Assembly: GCA_013396755.1 (NCBI GenBank)
Contig: VWZF01002957.1
Location: forward strand, 804,169-868,168
Length of the DNA stretch: 64,000 nucleotides
From: Sclerurus mexicanus
Taxonomy: Eukaryota > Chordata > Aves > Passeriformes > Furnariidae
Direction of reading: 5' to 3'
Below are positions 63,311 to 64,000 of this stretch, in pieces. The first letter of the stretch is position 1; every line of letters begins with the position of its first letter. The notes under the pieces are model-generated. The model saw nothing but the letters and a program-made list of their open reading frames with translations. It was not told where the DNA came from and did no database searches. Made by a program: the position numbers and the translations under genes.

Positions 63311-64000
63311 GCAGTGTGTGTGTAAAAGCTCTAAATTTGGATATTGGGCGGGCTGAAGACAGCAGTTAAAGACGAATATAAATGAAAGAACATTGCAATG
63401 AATGGACCTTACGTTTCTTCCTTTGAGGATCTTTCCTCTGTTACCCAGAGGGAAAAAAAGGCAGGAATACCACATTTTTCCAGAGACTGTGGGGTATTTT
63501 CTTCAAATTCAGTCTTTCTTCCAAAATGTGTAGACCTATTTATTATAAATACATCTCTCCACAGAGGTAAGAATTATGTATATTTATTGCTGCTCTTAAG
63601 ACTTAATTTCTCTTCCGTGACTTTTTTCCACACCGGACTTTGCATCAACCAACAGAAGTACCAAACACTCATGTTGTATTTTCTATACTATTTGCTGTTC
63701 CTCTGCCAACATTTAAAGCTGTTGCAGGGTCCCAGGGTCCTTCAACAAGCTCTCCCTTGTGCCTCTTAGACTGCTGGAAGTGCCTTTGTTATACGCCTGT
63801 ATCTTTCCCCATTTGGGTCAGGATAGGTAGACCCGCCCTTTCAAATGCAAATGTTTTCCATGGAGTACACAGGCTTGTCATACAGAGGATGATACTATAT
63901 GAAGAAGTTAAGGAAATTACAAGAAAGACAGAGTTAGGTTTTCACGGAGCATTGTGCATGGAAAAAAACAACCAAACCCAAAACTATCCCTGAATAAAAA
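63311..64000. other. Flank beyond the CpG island
   Basis: AT-rich sequence with a good + strand splice donor (CACAGAG/GTAAGAA, exon edge 63566) but no recognisable protein. It may be intron or exon of a divergent noncoding transcript. Confidence 0.3.

Noticed and set aside
63398..63769. 123-codon + strand ORF beside the CpG island
   Set aside because: It crosses a strong splice donor, and the second half is hydrophobic random translation. No homology was recognised.

Overview
The window is ordinary vertebrate nuclear DNA and almost certainly comes from a bird. It has short exons with GT-AG introns, two CpG islands, few interspersed repeats, and CR1 LINE tails ending in the avian octamer-like ATTCTATGA motif. 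Two protein-coding genes can be reconstructed exon by exon, and they lie tail to tail. I found no bacterial-type operon, tRNA, rRNA or CRISPR array.

Left part (1 to about 5,460, + strand): geminin (GMNN), the inhibitor of the licensing factor CDT1. A CpG-island promoter at the very start carries an E-box, an inverted CCAAT box and a 12-bp palindromic E2F-type site. Six coding exons follow (423 to 5156). They give a 220-residue protein with a destruction box, a basic segment and the geminin coiled coil. A poly(A) signal lies at 5432.

Middle (about 5,460 to 10,090): an intergenic gap of about 4.6 kb between the two convergent 3' ends, with no gene I can support.

Main part (about 10,090 to 45,602, - strand): RIPOR2 (FAM65B), a RHOA-inhibiting cell-polarity regulator of hair-cell stereocilia and lymphocytes. 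I place 22 coding exons with consistent phase throughout. They encode 1,067 residues from the first methionine seen in exon 1. The gene includes a 24-nt microexon, a phase-0/0 147-nt exon that is probably a cassette, and one GC-AG intron. Its 3'UTR is about 1.5 kb, with a poly(A) signal at 10112-10117 (- strand).

Right part (45,603 to 64,000): probably the long 5' intron and upstream flank of RIPOR2. It holds two CR1 fragments, homeodomain-motif-rich noncoding blocks, an unexplained 296-codon ORF, and a second CpG island (about 62,580 to 63,310). That island is the best candidate for a RIPOR2 promoter and may be bidirectional.

Functionally the two genes are unrelated (replication licensing; RHO signalling). 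Their adjacency matches the GMNN-RIPOR2 synteny known on human 6p22. I see no convincing new biological system. The points most worth a second look are the palindromic E2F site, the GC-AG intron, the microexon and cassette exon, a perfect 37-bp tandem duplication, and a diverged direct repeat flanking two RIPOR2 exons.
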